Notes: generated by a model from the sequence alone, not told the origin. Counted from the first letter of the stretch, positions 1 to 7,910 are shown. The stretch: 64,000 nucleotides of DNA from Rhizobium sp. WSM4643 (GCF_025152745.1 NZ_CP104040.1:1674001-1738000), one strand, 5' to 3'. Translations and numbers: made by a program.

Positions 1-164
1 TGAGCGAATGGTTGCTGCAGTGCACAATATTCTGGGGTGGCTGCACTTCCAAGCGCGTGGGCATGGTGCGCCGGCTCCCGCGACGAACCGGCTCCGGGCA
101 AGTTCCATGACGTAGGCTCAAACCTACGGCAAACCACTCTCTCACCGAGTGACGAGGAAAACGG

Positions 165-415
165 TCAATTCAATTTGACCGATGGCTCCCGGCCCCAGAC
201 ACGCAGTTTGCCAAGCGCCTTGATAAAAGCTGTAACGTCCTTCGTCGCTCCGAGCGCAATCACGCCTCATCGGGTGAATTGGCGATTCCGGCCTTCTGCA
301 TCAGCGCCTGTGCTGATTCCACATAGCCGATGAACTTGCAGTGCACGAAGGCATCCGCCACGAAATCGCGGGCCGTTGCCTCCTTTAGCAAGTCGCCGGT
401 TCCCTCGGCCGAGGG
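165..415 (-). pseudogene. Catalase (KatE/HPII type) C-terminal remnant, frameshifted
   Basis: On the minus strand a stretch reads ...RDFVADAFVHCKFIGY... and ...QALMQKAGI..., then after DE the frame hits TGA. Shifting frame by one base at about position 268 continues directly as GVIALGATKDVTAFIK... to ...VWGREPSVKLN and a stop at 165-167. From memory this matches the end of large-subunit catalases with a DJ-1/PfpI-like C-terminal domain, whose tails end in a similar WxREPxV block. Restoring one G (GAGGGCGTG instead of GAGGCGTG) joins the two parts. No catalase core is found upstream, so this is a 5'-truncated, frameshifted remnant. Family assignment is by recall, not search. Confidence 0.6.
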
Positions 416-601
416 GAGGAGTGCGGTCCGCCGTACTCCGGTGAGATTTTGACCTCACCGAAGCATCACCACGGCCGCATGTTCCGCTCGATGCAAAATA
501 AATCGCCAATTGGGAAAGAGGCTGGCGGCGGAGAGCCGCGATGGCGCCGGTTAAAAGGGGACGCGTTGCCCTTCGACCCCGCGCCCGGTTTCCGTCGATT
601 C

Positions 602-1522
602 TTAAATCCGAGGTGTGACGAGGAGATCCTCCTCTTCATCGCGCTGCGACCCACCGAACGCTGCGGCGGCAGAGGCGATGAAAGCCCCGATCAGAAGCGA
701 CAACGCGCCGAGCAATGCCGTGGTGGAGGCCGCCTTGCGTGCCTTATCGGCGGCTTTCTGGGCGGCGACCTTGGCGTCGTCGATCCGCTTCAGAACGGTG
801 TCGACGCGGGTACGCGCATCGGCTTCGGAAAGACCGGTCCGCGCAGAGACGATGGTGGCGAGATAGGCCTTGTCATCATCAGGAATTTGGCCTTCAGCGG
901 CGCCGTTCAGGAGGATGCGGGATACTTCCGCCGTTGCCGCGGCGTCATTCGACGGTGCCGCTGCGCGAGTCTGATCAGGACGCAGCAACGCGTCGGTAAA
1001 ATAGGCAGTGGGCAAATCCATCGGCGATGCTGTCGACGATGCGGCTGCCGTGCCGGCTGCAGTGGCGGTCGAACCCACAGCTTGTGCGGCGGAGCCTACG
1101 GCTTGTGCGCCTGCGCCGGCAAGCGAAGTCAGCGACGACGCCAGAAATCCGGCGACGAAGATCGTAGCCAGCGCCCAGCTGATGAAGCCATGCGCCGTAT
1201 CGCGGAAGAACACCTCGTCGGTGTGGACGGCCGCCCACTTCGTGCGCAGCCGGCCGGTGATGTAGCCTCCGAGCCCGGAGGAGAGCCATTGCACGACAAC
1301 GAGCCAGATCGCTGCCGTCACCCCCACCGTGCCGAGCGAACTGCTTTGCCCCGACCAGGGCGACACCATCGTCAACCCAACCCCGGATCCAAGCAACAGA
1401 AGAATGAGCGTCACCCCGATGGCAGCCGCGGCGCCTGCGAAGATAGGCCCCCATGTGATGGCGGATTTGGACGATTCGACCGGAGTAGCAATCTCTCCGG
1501 AACCTGTCATTGAAACCGACAT
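602..1522 (-). CDS. Multi-pass membrane protein of unknown function, small-residue-rich
   Basis: A 306-residue protein with no recognised enzymatic motif. Hydrophobic segments lie near residues 24-54, 66-86, 108-134 and 270-292, separated by an Ala/Ser/Thr-rich stretch (about 140-165) and a charged helical region (about 220-265) that could form a coiled coil. The acidic C-terminus (DEEED) is probably cytoplasmic. It begins 9 bases after the stop of a 25-residue membrane peptide gene, so the two are probably cotranscribed from an EcfG-like box at 1656-1680. That placement suggests a stress-induced envelope protein. Function is not recognised. Confidence 0.8.
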   Translation of the reverse strand: MSVSMTGSGEIATPVESSKSAITWGPIFAGAAAAIGVTLILLLLGSGVGLTMVSPWSGQSSSLGTVGVTAAIWLVVVQWLSSGLGGYITGRLRTKWAAVHTDEVFFRDTAHGFISWALATIFVAGFLASSLTSLAGAGAQAVGSAAQAVGSTATAAGTAAASSTASPMDLPTAYFTDALLRPDQTRAAAPSNDAAATAEVSRILLNGAAEGQIPDDDKAYLATIVSARTGLSEADARTRVDTVLKRIDDAKVAAQKAADKARKAASTTALLGALSLLIGAFIASAAAAFGGSQRDEEEDLLVTPRI

Positions 1523-1531
1523 GATCTGTTC

Positions 1532-1609
1532 CTATCGCATAAACAGAGCAAGAAGGATGATGATCGGCAGTGGAACACCAAGCAGCCAAAGAAGAATACC
1601 GCGACCCAT
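1532..1609 (-). CDS. 25-residue single-span membrane peptide
   Basis: Too short for usual ORF cut-offs. It translates as M-G-R-G followed by one hydrophobic helix (ILLWLLGVPLP...) and ends FMR-stop. A strong Shine-Dalgarno (ACAGGAGG) stands 6-7 bases before the ATG. A putative EcfG-type promoter lies about 47 bases upstream, and the 306-residue membrane gene starts 9 bases downstream. The ribosome-binding site, promoter and tight coupling support expression. I recall similar tiny hydrophobic ORFs in other rhizobia but cannot check conservation here. Role unknown; it may modulate the downstream membrane protein. Confidence 0.65.
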   Translation of the reverse strand: MGRGILLWLLGVPLPIIILLALFMR

Positions 1610-1655
1610 GAGAGACCTCCTGTCAGGAACTGACGTTACGTGGTTGATGCCACTC

Positions 1656-1680
1656 AACTTTTATCCACGGCGTTTGTTCC
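1656..1680 (-). promoter_or_regulatory. Putative EcfG/RpoE2 general-stress promoter
   Basis: Minus strand shows GGAAC, 16 bases, AGTT. The known rhizobial RpoE2/EcfG consensus is GGAAC-N16/17-cGTT (also written GGAAC-N18/19-TT). It sits about 47 bases before the 25-residue peptide start at 1609. Confidence 0.55.
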
Positions 1681-1740
1681 CGGCCGGCTTCTCTCGCGCG
1701 AGTTCAGCCGAAACCCGACATGATCTGCCGCGCAATCTCT

Positions 1741-2010
1741 TCAATCACGCGGCAGCTTATAAAGTAACAACAGATTGTCGGATCGGTTGCCGCATCCTTG
1801 ATATTTGAGGCGCTTGGCAACCTCGGCGAGAGATATGTCACGGCCGCAACGGCGAGCAATCTCCCGCCGGTCGATGGATGTTTCGTGATGGCATATGCGG
1901 CAACGGGCATGGAGGACGTACCACTGCGGCAAGGTCGCCAGCGTTTCTTTTTCGATTTCGACGGCATGGCGACCAGGAGATGCGAGTTCAATACTGCGGC
2001 GATGTTTCAT
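1741..2010 (-). CDS. Small cysteine-containing protein (possible zinc ribbon)
   Basis: An 89-residue protein with CRIC near residues 36-39 followed by HHE, a further Cys near 54 and CGNR near residues 72-75. The Cys/His spacing suggests a zinc-binding fold. The middle (SLAEVAKRLKY) could be a short helix-turn-helix-like segment. Its start overlaps the stop of the upstream 86-residue gene by four bases (ATGA), so the two are probably translated as a coupled pair. I recall this family as a common rhizobial hypothetical but know no function. Confidence 0.7.
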   Translation of the reverse strand: MKHRRSIELASPGRHAVEIEKETLATLPQWYVLHARCRICHHETSIDRREIARRCGRDISLAEVAKRLKYQGCGNRSDNLLLLYKLPRD

Positions 2011-2267
2011 GCCCGTTCAACGCTCTGTGTCCGTCCACGTGTCATGTCGCAACCCATCCCTCTTTCCGCGAAGGCAAGCTGAAGTCGCAGGTGATGGCAG
2101 TCCAGCAGCAATGTCGTGATGGCGGCACGGACGTCACCATCATGAAAGGCGACAACTGCGTCGACTTCTCTTCTCAGCGCTTCTTCTGCCAGCTTTTCAG
2201 CTATCTGCGGACGCACGACCTCGATCTCCTTCAGAGTTCCACCGCAAGTTTTCAGATTGGCGGCCAT
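2007..2267 (-). CDS. Small hypothetical protein, helical
   Basis: An 86-residue protein, Ala/Glu/Arg-rich and predicted largely alpha-helical, with one Cys-His pair (CHH) near residue 57. No domain recognised. It overlaps the following zinc-ribbon-like gene by four bases (ATGA), which argues that both are real and form a two-gene operon. The ATG at 2267 was taken because it opens the frame; no strong ribosome-binding site is visible, so a shorter start is possible. Confidence 0.55.
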   Translation of the reverse strand: MAANLKTCGGTLKEIEVVRPQIAEKLAEEALRREVDAVVAFHDGDVRAAITTLLLDCHHLRLQLAFAERGMGCDMTRGRTQSVERA

Positions 2268-2285
2268 TACGCCGATGTTCCTATT

Positions 2286-2534
2286 ATGTTCCCATGGGCT
2301 GACGAGTCAAGAGAGGTCGACGCTGAGGTTTCCGTAGCTTTCGAACGGAAACAATCTCAAGAGCCCCTGGTTGACGTTGCAGAGCTTACGGAGGTCGCAA
2401 GAGAATCTTGCGCGTTCGGAGCTAACGCCAATCGAGGAGTGCGCCTATATCTCAAGATGATCTGGAAGGAGATGAGTTCTGGGAAAATTTCTCCCAGTAT
2501 TCCAAAAAGGGGAGAGGCTCTCATCGCTTCGTAA
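2286..2534 (+). CDS. Possible small protein, weak call
   Basis: An 82-residue reading frame with balanced acidic/basic composition and a plausible amphipathic core (LVDVAELTEVAR). It ends 15 bases before the small lipoprotein-like gene at 2550. No recognisable domain and no clear ribosome-binding site before the ATG. The same frame extends upstream only as antisense to the 2007-2267 gene. It may be a genuine small gene, the tail of a decayed gene, or chance. Confidence 0.25.
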   Translation: MFPWADESREVDAEVSVAFERKQSQEPLVDVAELTEVARESCAFGANANRGVRLYLKMIWKEMSSGKISPSIPKRGEALIAS

Positions 2535-2549
2535 ACTGGAGAAGCATCG

Positions 2550-2729
2550 ATGAACAGACTTCACGCATTTGTAGCAGCCGCGGCAATCAGCCTTGCCGCC
2601 ATGACCTCGGCCTGCTCGACACCACCGAATTCATATGGCTCTGCATCAGGATATCAGCCGGGCGATTCAATGAACCCGGCCTGTGCGGATGGATTTCGGC
2701 CAGGCGACGGCCGTTCATGCAGCTATTAG
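2550..2729 (+). CDS. 59-residue secreted or lipoprotein-like peptide
   Basis: Starts M-N-R-L-H, then a hydrophobic Ala-rich signal segment to about residue 20, followed by T-S-A-C-S-T-P-P, which resembles a lipobox though the -3 position is atypical. The mature part is short, Gly/Ser/Pro-rich, and contains two further cysteines (CADGFRPGDG...SCSY). A ribosome-binding site (CTGGAG) lies 7-8 bases before the ATG. Short YXPGD/FRPGD-type tails are common in small rhizobial envelope proteins. Function unknown. Confidence 0.6.
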   Translation: MNRLHAFVAAAAISLAAMTSACSTPPNSYGSASGYQPGDSMNPACADGFRPGDGRSCSY

Positions 2730-2893
2730 AGCCAGGCGTCTAAAGGCGGGCGTCTCTTTGTCAGTACAACAGGCGGTGGCTGGCCGCTTCAGCGCTAGGT
2801 TCCTGGAGCGCCAACCGGCACCGTGGCGGACTATTTCGCCGGCCGGCCGGCTGCAATACAAGCGCGCCGTCAGGTCGCTTTTATCGAGCATGC

Positions 2894-3097
2894 TTACTTG
2901 TTTGTGCGGCCGCGCTGTTTAGGGTTTATGCCGCCAAATCTGTTGGTGTCGTTGGCCACATCGCCTTCTTCGGTGTTCTCCCCGGCAATATCGTCGGCGC
3001 CCGTGTCACGATGCAGCCCCTTCGATTGTCCGATACCCGGATCTCGCTCGAGATCTGCGTCGGTAGGGCGAGATGACTTGGGATGTTTGGAAGTCAT
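2894..3097 (-). CDS. Small hydrophilic stress-type protein
   Basis: A 67-residue, highly charged, probably disordered protein (MTSKHPKSSRPTD... to ...NPKQRGRTNK) with no hydrophobic segment or cysteine. A good ribosome-binding site (CGGAGGAAAATC-ATG) precedes the ATG. An EcfG-like box at 3129-3153 ends about 32 bases upstream of the ATG, so it is likely induced in the general stress response. I recall it as a conserved rhizobial hypothetical; role unknown. Confidence 0.7.
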   Translation of the reverse strand: MTSKHPKSSRPTDADLERDPGIGQSKGLHRDTGADDIAGENTEEGDVANDTNRFGGINPKQRGRTNK

Positions 3098-3128
3098 GAT
3101 TTTCCTCCGTTTCGTTGGCTAAATGCAA

Positions 3129-3153
3129 AACAGCGGTCGGCTGCGAGAGTTCC
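3129..3153 (-). promoter_or_regulatory. Putative EcfG/RpoE2 general-stress promoter
   Basis: Minus strand shows GGAAC, 16 bases, TGTT, with the same spacing as the box at 1656-1680. It lies 32-56 bases upstream of the 67-residue gene starting at 3097. Confidence 0.6.
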
Positions 3154-3293
3154 AGTGAAAACGGGATTAAGCGGGCATATTGGTGCTTTAATCAGAACAC
3201 GTAGGGGCGGCTGATCGCCTCCTTGACGGCGTCGCCCTTGCCGGGGGCGGCGACCGCTCCAAATCAGGTGCCAATGTTGTCAGAGGCGGAACG

Positions 3294-5231
3294 ATGCTCA
3301 TTCAGCCAATTGATTACTTTCTGCTTGTTTGGTTTGCACTTGCCCTTGCGTCCACCTTGTACGTTGCTTGGGACCAGTACACCAACAATCCCGAACCGGT
3401 GGTGATGAAGTGGGGCTTCATCCTCGTCACGCTCTACCTCGGTCCCTTCGGGTTGCTGATCTATGTGCTCGCCGACAAGGAGCCGCGGCCGGGCACGCAC
3501 GAAGAGTTCGTCAAACCGCTATGGAAGCAGGGCATCGGCTCCACGATCCACTGTGTGGCGGGAGATGCTACCGGTATCATCATCGCCGCGGTGATCGTCG
3601 CGCTACTGGGTCTGCCAATGTGGCTCGACCTGATCGTCGAGTACATCGCCGGGTTCGTGGTCGGCCTCTTCATCTTCCAGTCCCTCTTCATGAAGAACAT
3701 GATGGGCGGCACCTACCAAGAGAACGTTCGCAAGTCCTTCCTGCCTGAGTTCATCTCCATGAATTTCATGATGGCCGGCATGGCGCCTGTCATGAGCTTC
3801 CTGATGATGGGCCGCGATATGCGCGCCATGGAACCGACCGAACTGCTATTCTGGGGCGTCATGTCGTTGGGCGTCATGGTCGGGTTCGCGCTCGCCTATC
3901 CGTCCAATGTCTGGATGGTCGCCCATGGTCTCAAGCACGGTTTGATGACCGACCGCGGAGACACTGACCATGCCGAGCGTGCGCACGAAAGCCGTTCGGA
4001 GCCCTCGCCACCAGCGCATGAGCACAAGGAAAACCATCGACACGCCGTGATGGAAGCTCCGCGGTCGCCGCGTCGCGGGAGCGCGCTCCATCATGATGGC
4101 CGCGGTTCCGGCCACGACATGGCCCCGGATACGCCTGTGCCACAGCTCGCTGCCGTTGGTGGCATCTCACTGATGTTGTTGCTGTTCGGCATGGTCGCCC
4201 CTGCCAACTGGGTCAATATGACGTTGAGCGCGCGCGATGTCGAGGGCGCCATCATGCCGCCGGGCATGATCATGGATCGCGACACTCCGGCCGAGGCGAT
4301 GCTGGATATGGCGGCGATCCATCCACGCTATATCACCGCTACCTATGGCCTCGACACGCGCGGCGACCGTGTGCTCGAACCTCGCATCGAGGGCGGCGTC
4401 AAGGTCTTCGACATGGAGACCAAGGTCGTTCGCTGGACGATTCTGCCAGGAATCACGGTCGACGCCTACACTTTCAATGGTCAGCTACCCGGTCCGCGGC
4501 TTCAGATCCGTGAAGGTGATCGCGTCCGCATCAAGGTGAAAAACAGCCTGCCCGAAAGCACGTCAGTGCATTGGCACGGTTTGGTCCTTCCCAACGAGAT
4601 GGACGGACCGGCAGAAATTACCCAGCCGCCGATCAATCCGGGCGAGACCTACGTGTACGAATTTACTGCGGGGCAGTCGGGTTCATATTTCTATCACTCG
4701 CACGACCACGTCGACCGGCAGCAGGCTCTGGGCCTCTATGGCGCGTTGATGATCGATCCGGCGCAAGCCGATCCGACCACGATCGCAGACCACGAGTATG
4801 TCATTCTCTTGCAGGAGTGGCTGAAGCGCGAGGGCCTCACCTATCCAGCCATGCCGATGGATGGCGGGCAGCCCAACTACTTTACCATCAACGGCCGTGC
4901 CTATCCCGAGACAGACACCATCAAAATGAAGGTCGGCGAAACCCTGAAGGTGCGCTTTGTCGGGTCGAACAATGGCTTCATCCATCCCATGCACATTCAT
5001 GGTGGACCATTTACCGTCGTTGCCCGTGACGGCATCAATCTCTCGCCAACAGCGCGCTTTCAGGCGGACACTGTCAATGTCGGCCCAGGACAGCGCTACG
5101 ACGTTATCTGGAAGGCGCTCAATCCCGGCAAATGGCTCATTCACTGCCACATCGGGCACCACACGACCAACAATAATACCGAAACCGAAGGGGGCGGCGG
5201 CCTGATGATGGTCATCGAGGTTGAGGTCTAA
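3294..5231 (+). CDS. DUF4396-multicopper oxidase fusion, membrane-anchored
   Basis: A 645-residue two-part protein. Residues 1-220 are an integral-membrane DUF4396-like region with about five or six spans and Met-rich stretches (MKNMMGG, MNFMMAGMAP). A His/charge-rich linker (about 222-280, many HE/HD/HR pairs) and another membrane span (about 287-307) follow. Residues 350-645 form a two-cupredoxin laccase-like multicopper oxidase. The copper ligands are visible: HWH at 426-428, HSH at 468-470, HPMHIH at 564-569 and HCHIGHH at 617-623. The oxidase part should face the periplasm and may oxidise Cu(I), Fe(II) or phenolics. Met- and His-rich stretches suggest copper handling. It stands alone. 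Separately known families are joined here; the fusion itself is seen directly. Confidence 0.85.
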   Translation: MLIQPIDYFLLVWFALALASTLYVAWDQYTNNPEPVVMKWGFILVTLYLGPFGLLIYVLADKEPRPGTHEEFVKPLWKQGIGSTIHCVAGDATGIIIAAVIVALLGLPMWLDLIVEYIAGFVVGLFIFQSLFMKNMMGGTYQENVRKSFLPEFISMNFMMAGMAPVMSFLMMGRDMRAMEPTELLFWGVMSLGVMVGFALAYPSNVWMVAHGLKHGLMTDRGDTDHAERAHESRSEPSPPAHEHKENHRHAVMEAPRSPRRGSALHHDGRGSGHDMAPDTPVPQLAAVGGISLMLLLFGMVAPANWVNMTLSARDVEGAIMPPGMIMDRDTPAEAMLDMAAIHPRYITATYGLDTRGDRVLEPRIEGGVKVFDMETKVVRWTILPGITVDAYTFNGQLPGPRLQIREGDRVRIKVKNSLPESTSVHWHGLVLPNEMDGPAEITQPPINPGETYVYEFTAGQSGSYFYHSHDHVDRQQALGLYGALMIDPAQADPTTIADHEYVILLQEWLKREGLTYPAMPMDGGQPNYFTINGRAYPETDTIKMKVGETLKVRFVGSNNGFIHPMHIHGGPFTVVARDGINLSPTARFQADTVNVGPGQRYDVIWKALNPGKWLIHCHIGHHTTNNNTETEGGGGLMMVIEVEV

Positions 5232-5322
5232 CAAACACCGCCGCAAATCACACCGCGTCGGTCACCCCGTTGCCAACACCAGCAGCGAGCTGGTTGGTTG
5301 GTTTGACTGCCAATTCACTTCG

Positions 5323-5577
5323 CTACCGCTTTTTCCGGAGGTCACCGGGCAAAGCGTCAATAAGTTGATGCACTTTTCCGGTGGCGAAGGCGATGTCTTC
5401 GCGCGGCAGATGGACTGTTATCTCGATCTCTTGCCACCTGCCGCCATGGCCTTTTGCGAACCTGACGGCGGCTTCCAAAGAGGTGAATTGCACCGCCGGT
5501 GCATTGGCGGTCCAGAACTGCACGCTGCAGTCCGCCGTACTGTAATCTAAGAATGCTTTTTCGGGATCTAGCGCCAT
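5323..5577 (-). CDS. Small hypothetical protein
   Basis: An 84-residue protein starting MALDPEK, with one aromatic-rich core (VQFWTANAPAVQF, then FTSLEAAVRFAKG) and no cysteine cluster or membrane span. The reading frame is open to 5829, but the upstream part is compositionally poor and the ATG at 5577 gives a compact protein. The ribosome-binding site is weak (GGCGGTG). I recall similar short proteins beside stress genes in rhizobia; function unknown. Confidence 0.6.
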   Translation of the reverse strand: MALDPEKAFLDYSTADCSVQFWTANAPAVQFTSLEAAVRFAKGHGGRWQEIEITVHLPREDIAFATGKVHQLIDALPGDLRKKR

Positions 5578-5792
5578 GGCATTTGCTGTACACCGCCGGC
5601 AGTTTTTTGGCCAGCGGTTACCTGCTCGCAGTAAAAAGCGCGTTGTCAGCCAGCAGAATTTTACTACCGAAGCCATCACAAGGGCGCCGCCGGTCTCACC
5701 AACCGGCGGGCCGTCGTGCTGCAAAGCGGGGAGGGAAGTGAGAAGAAAGCGCCTGCGTTCGGAGTTATCAACGGAGCAGGCGCTTAACTTGA

Positions 5793-5805
5793 AAAATGGC
5801 TCCCC
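5793..5805. repeat. Distal copy of tRNA-Asn 3' end (putative att site)
   Basis: Thirteen bases (AAAATGGCTCCCC) are identical to 8359-8371, the 3' end of tRNA-Asn including CCA. Beyond it (5710-5792) lies a hairpin and a CTCCC-rich stretch that parallel those beyond the tRNA itself (8288-8358). This is the layout left by site-specific insertion into a tRNA 3' end. Confidence 0.6.
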
Positions 5806-5957
5806 TAATGGAGATCTGACGTTCCACAAGAACGCATCAGCTTTCGCCAGCCGCGCTCACGCTATCGAGTTCTTCGGAGCATATCGCGGGTCGGACCTGC
5901 TCGGCGTCGATGCGTTCAGGCGCGTGATTCTCCCGTGGGGGATTATCTAAAGTGAGC

Positions 5958-5990
5958 GGCCACGGCACTGCGCTAACAAGTGCCGTGGCC
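5958..5990 (-). terminator. Hairpin after acyltransferase
   Basis: Arms GGCCACGGCAC and GTGCCGTGGCC form a perfect 11-bp stem with an 11-base loop, just beyond the acyltransferase stop. No clear T-run follows. Confidence 0.5.
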
Positions 5991-5997
5991 TGAACTG

Positions 5998-7056
5998 TCA
6001 AGTGCTCTCTGGTAGAAGCAGGGCTGATGTGACAACGCGCTTCTTCCACACTCGACTGACGCGTTCGCGAAGAAAGTCATGGGATGGCCTGTCGAAGACA
6101 TAGTAGCAGAGCAGGCCGACCGCCATTGAAGCCAAAAAGGTGAAAGCGGCTAAGAGTAGCTGCTGGCTCAATGGAACACCCCATCGCTCAAGACCGATCT
6201 TCGAGAAGAGATATTTACAAACACCGATCGTGATCAAGTGGGATAGATAAATGGCATAAGAGGCATCGCCGAGCGTCTTCAGAAACTCGATATGTCTGAC
6301 GCTGCCGTTTCTCTCGTAGGACAATGATCCGACTAGAACGACGGCTGCAGGTAATCCCCACATGACCACGCGCGCGAAACCGCCTTCTGGTGGCGCGATG
6401 AAGGACAGCGCTATGCCAGCAATGCCGAGGGCGATCAACAATAGGTCAACGCCGCTTTGAAGCCTGCGGCCCGACCTATACCAAGCCGCGATCGAAATGC
6501 CTGCGGCGAATTCGAGAAGCATCGGCGAAGTGAAAAGTCCGAATGGTGCATTGTGGAACGGGAGTTCTCTGGCCAGGACGAAAGAAATCAGGGCCACCAG
6601 GATGCATGGCAGGCGATAACGCTCGCGAACCAGCAGAGACAGCGCAAAAATCAAGTAGAAAAACATCTCGTAGTTGAGCGTCCAACCCACCCCCAGAGCC
6701 GGTTCCATGTCGCCGTTTCGACCATAGTAAGGGATGAACAGCAACGACATCACGATCTGAAGAGGTGTCGACAAGAAATTTCCAAATGAGCCCGGCGACA
6801 CTTCTGAGGCAATAACAAATATCACAGTAAAGAGCCAATAAAGCGGAACGATTTTTATTAATCGATGAGTCAAAAACGTTCCAAATTTCATGTCCTTGCC
6901 CGCAGTTACCGACCACATAATGAAGCCGCTGATCAGGAAGAACAAATCGACTCCTGCGGCTAAAGGCCTCCACTCGCACCCAAAAATATAGCCTACATGC
7001 ATTACGACCACCGCCGTTGCGGCAAGCGCTCTTAAGTATTGAATTGAGTAAATCAC
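5998..7056 (-). CDS. Acyltransferase family 3 (OafA/YrhL-like) membrane protein
   Basis: A 352-residue polytopic membrane protein with around ten predicted spans. It opens with the family hallmark YSIQYLRALAA and the catalytic-type His in VVMHVGY (about residue 20). GVDLFFLISGFIM at about 35-47 is also characteristic. Such enzymes O-acylate sugars of lipopolysaccharide, exopolysaccharide, Nod factor or peptidoglycan using acyl donors at the inner membrane. Substrate cannot be predicted. It is the only intact recognisable gene in the tRNA-Asn-flanked insert, so it may give a strain-specific surface modification, as O-antigen acylation genes on islands often do. Confidence 0.85.
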   Translation of the reverse strand: MIYSIQYLRALAATAVVVMHVGYIFGCEWRPLAAGVDLFFLISGFIMWSVTAGKDMKFGTFLTHRLIKIVPLYWLFTVIFVIASEVSPGSFGNFLSTPLQIVMSLLFIPYYGRNGDMEPALGVGWTLNYEMFFYLIFALSLLVRERYRLPCILVALISFVLARELPFHNAPFGLFTSPMLLEFAAGISIAAWYRSGRRLQSGVDLLLIALGIAGIALSFIAPPEGGFARVVMWGLPAAVVLVGSLSYERNGSVRHIEFLKTLGDASYAIYLSHLITIGVCKYLFSKIGLERWGVPLSQQLLLAAFTFLASMAVGLLCYYVFDRPSHDFLRERVSRVWKKRVVTSALLLPEST

Positions 7057-7138
7057 CGACGACCCCCAGTTGAGTGGCGGCCACTAAACATGCGCAGTTG
7101 CCGGTGTCAATGATTGCAACCTTCGACCGTGGAATTTC

Positions 7139-7910
7139 CTAGCCTATAACCTCAATATGCTCTGCGAGGGATTTATCCTGCACCGAAATCCATTTAGTAA
7201 CATCGCGATCCATGACGAAAGTAGGTGTCTTTCTCTCTCGTCTGTAATCGTCAGGCTTTGTAAATACTGAAGCGGCCTCGGTTGTCTCAATAAGCTCGTC
7301 GAGTTGATGCATTGCAACATGCTCTAGCGTCGTTTGCTTCAAATCAAACGGTCCGTTCAAGCGGGCAAATACATCAGGCAAACTGCTGACGCCTTTGACC
7401 ACTTTGATATCGGAGTAAGAAACGTCCGCACGATAAAGCGCTTGGCTCCGATCATCCCGGCGATCTTTTGCGTAAATTCAGTCACCCTATTAATGCGCAA
7501 AAGCCGACTGCCGAACTTGGCATGAAGAAAGTCTCTCCCGATATCTGGCGCGTCACATGAAGTGCATATAGCCAGGGCGTTGAACCCCGACATCAACAGC
7601 ATGTTAGCAAACCTTGTAGAGGATTCGAGATGGACCATTCCTAAGCCCTCACGAACGTCGATTGCGTGCTGATTTTCGATCGTATGGTAGAAATTGATGG
7701 GATTAAGGCGGATGTTTCCGTCGATCCAAAATTTAACCGCCGTGTCGTCTGTGAACATGTAAGCAACGTCTTCGTCGGCAGAGGAGGTTTGGCAGGCGTT
7801 ATGATAACGCGCGCGTAAGGAATAGCGGAGGGAGCCACTTGAGCCGCGAAACGGCGGCATTCAAGGGCCGCTAACACTTGGAAACAAGCGCGGGTCTTTT
7901 GAGGGTTCAT
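7139..7910 (-). pseudogene. Broken gene of unknown family, at least one frameshift
   Basis: Coding-like sequence on the minus strand jumps frame. One frame carries DDTAVKFWIDGNIRLNP, MLLMSGFNALAIC and FLHAKFGSRLLRINRV. Near 7470 a second frame takes over as IYAKDRRDD, ALYRADVSYSDIKVV and LPDVFARLNGPFDLKQ, ending at 7139. The likely original start (7910) overlaps the stop of the upstream 107-residue gene by four bases, and a further frame change is needed near 7800. Indels therefore inactivated it, or sequencing errors exist. No domain recognised. Low local GC compared with core genes fits an acquired segment. Confidence 0.55.

Noticed and set aside
449..1513. A 354-residue plus-strand frame opposite the 306-residue membrane protein
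   Set aside because: Cys/Arg/Gly-rich low-complexity composition and no start signals. The minus strand has a coherent membrane protein.
3161..3293. A minus-strand frame before the oxidase gene ending ...AVKEAISRPYVF
   Set aside because: Only about 24 codons remain after an upstream in-frame stop and no start codon is present. It could be a gene remnant, but there is too little to identify.
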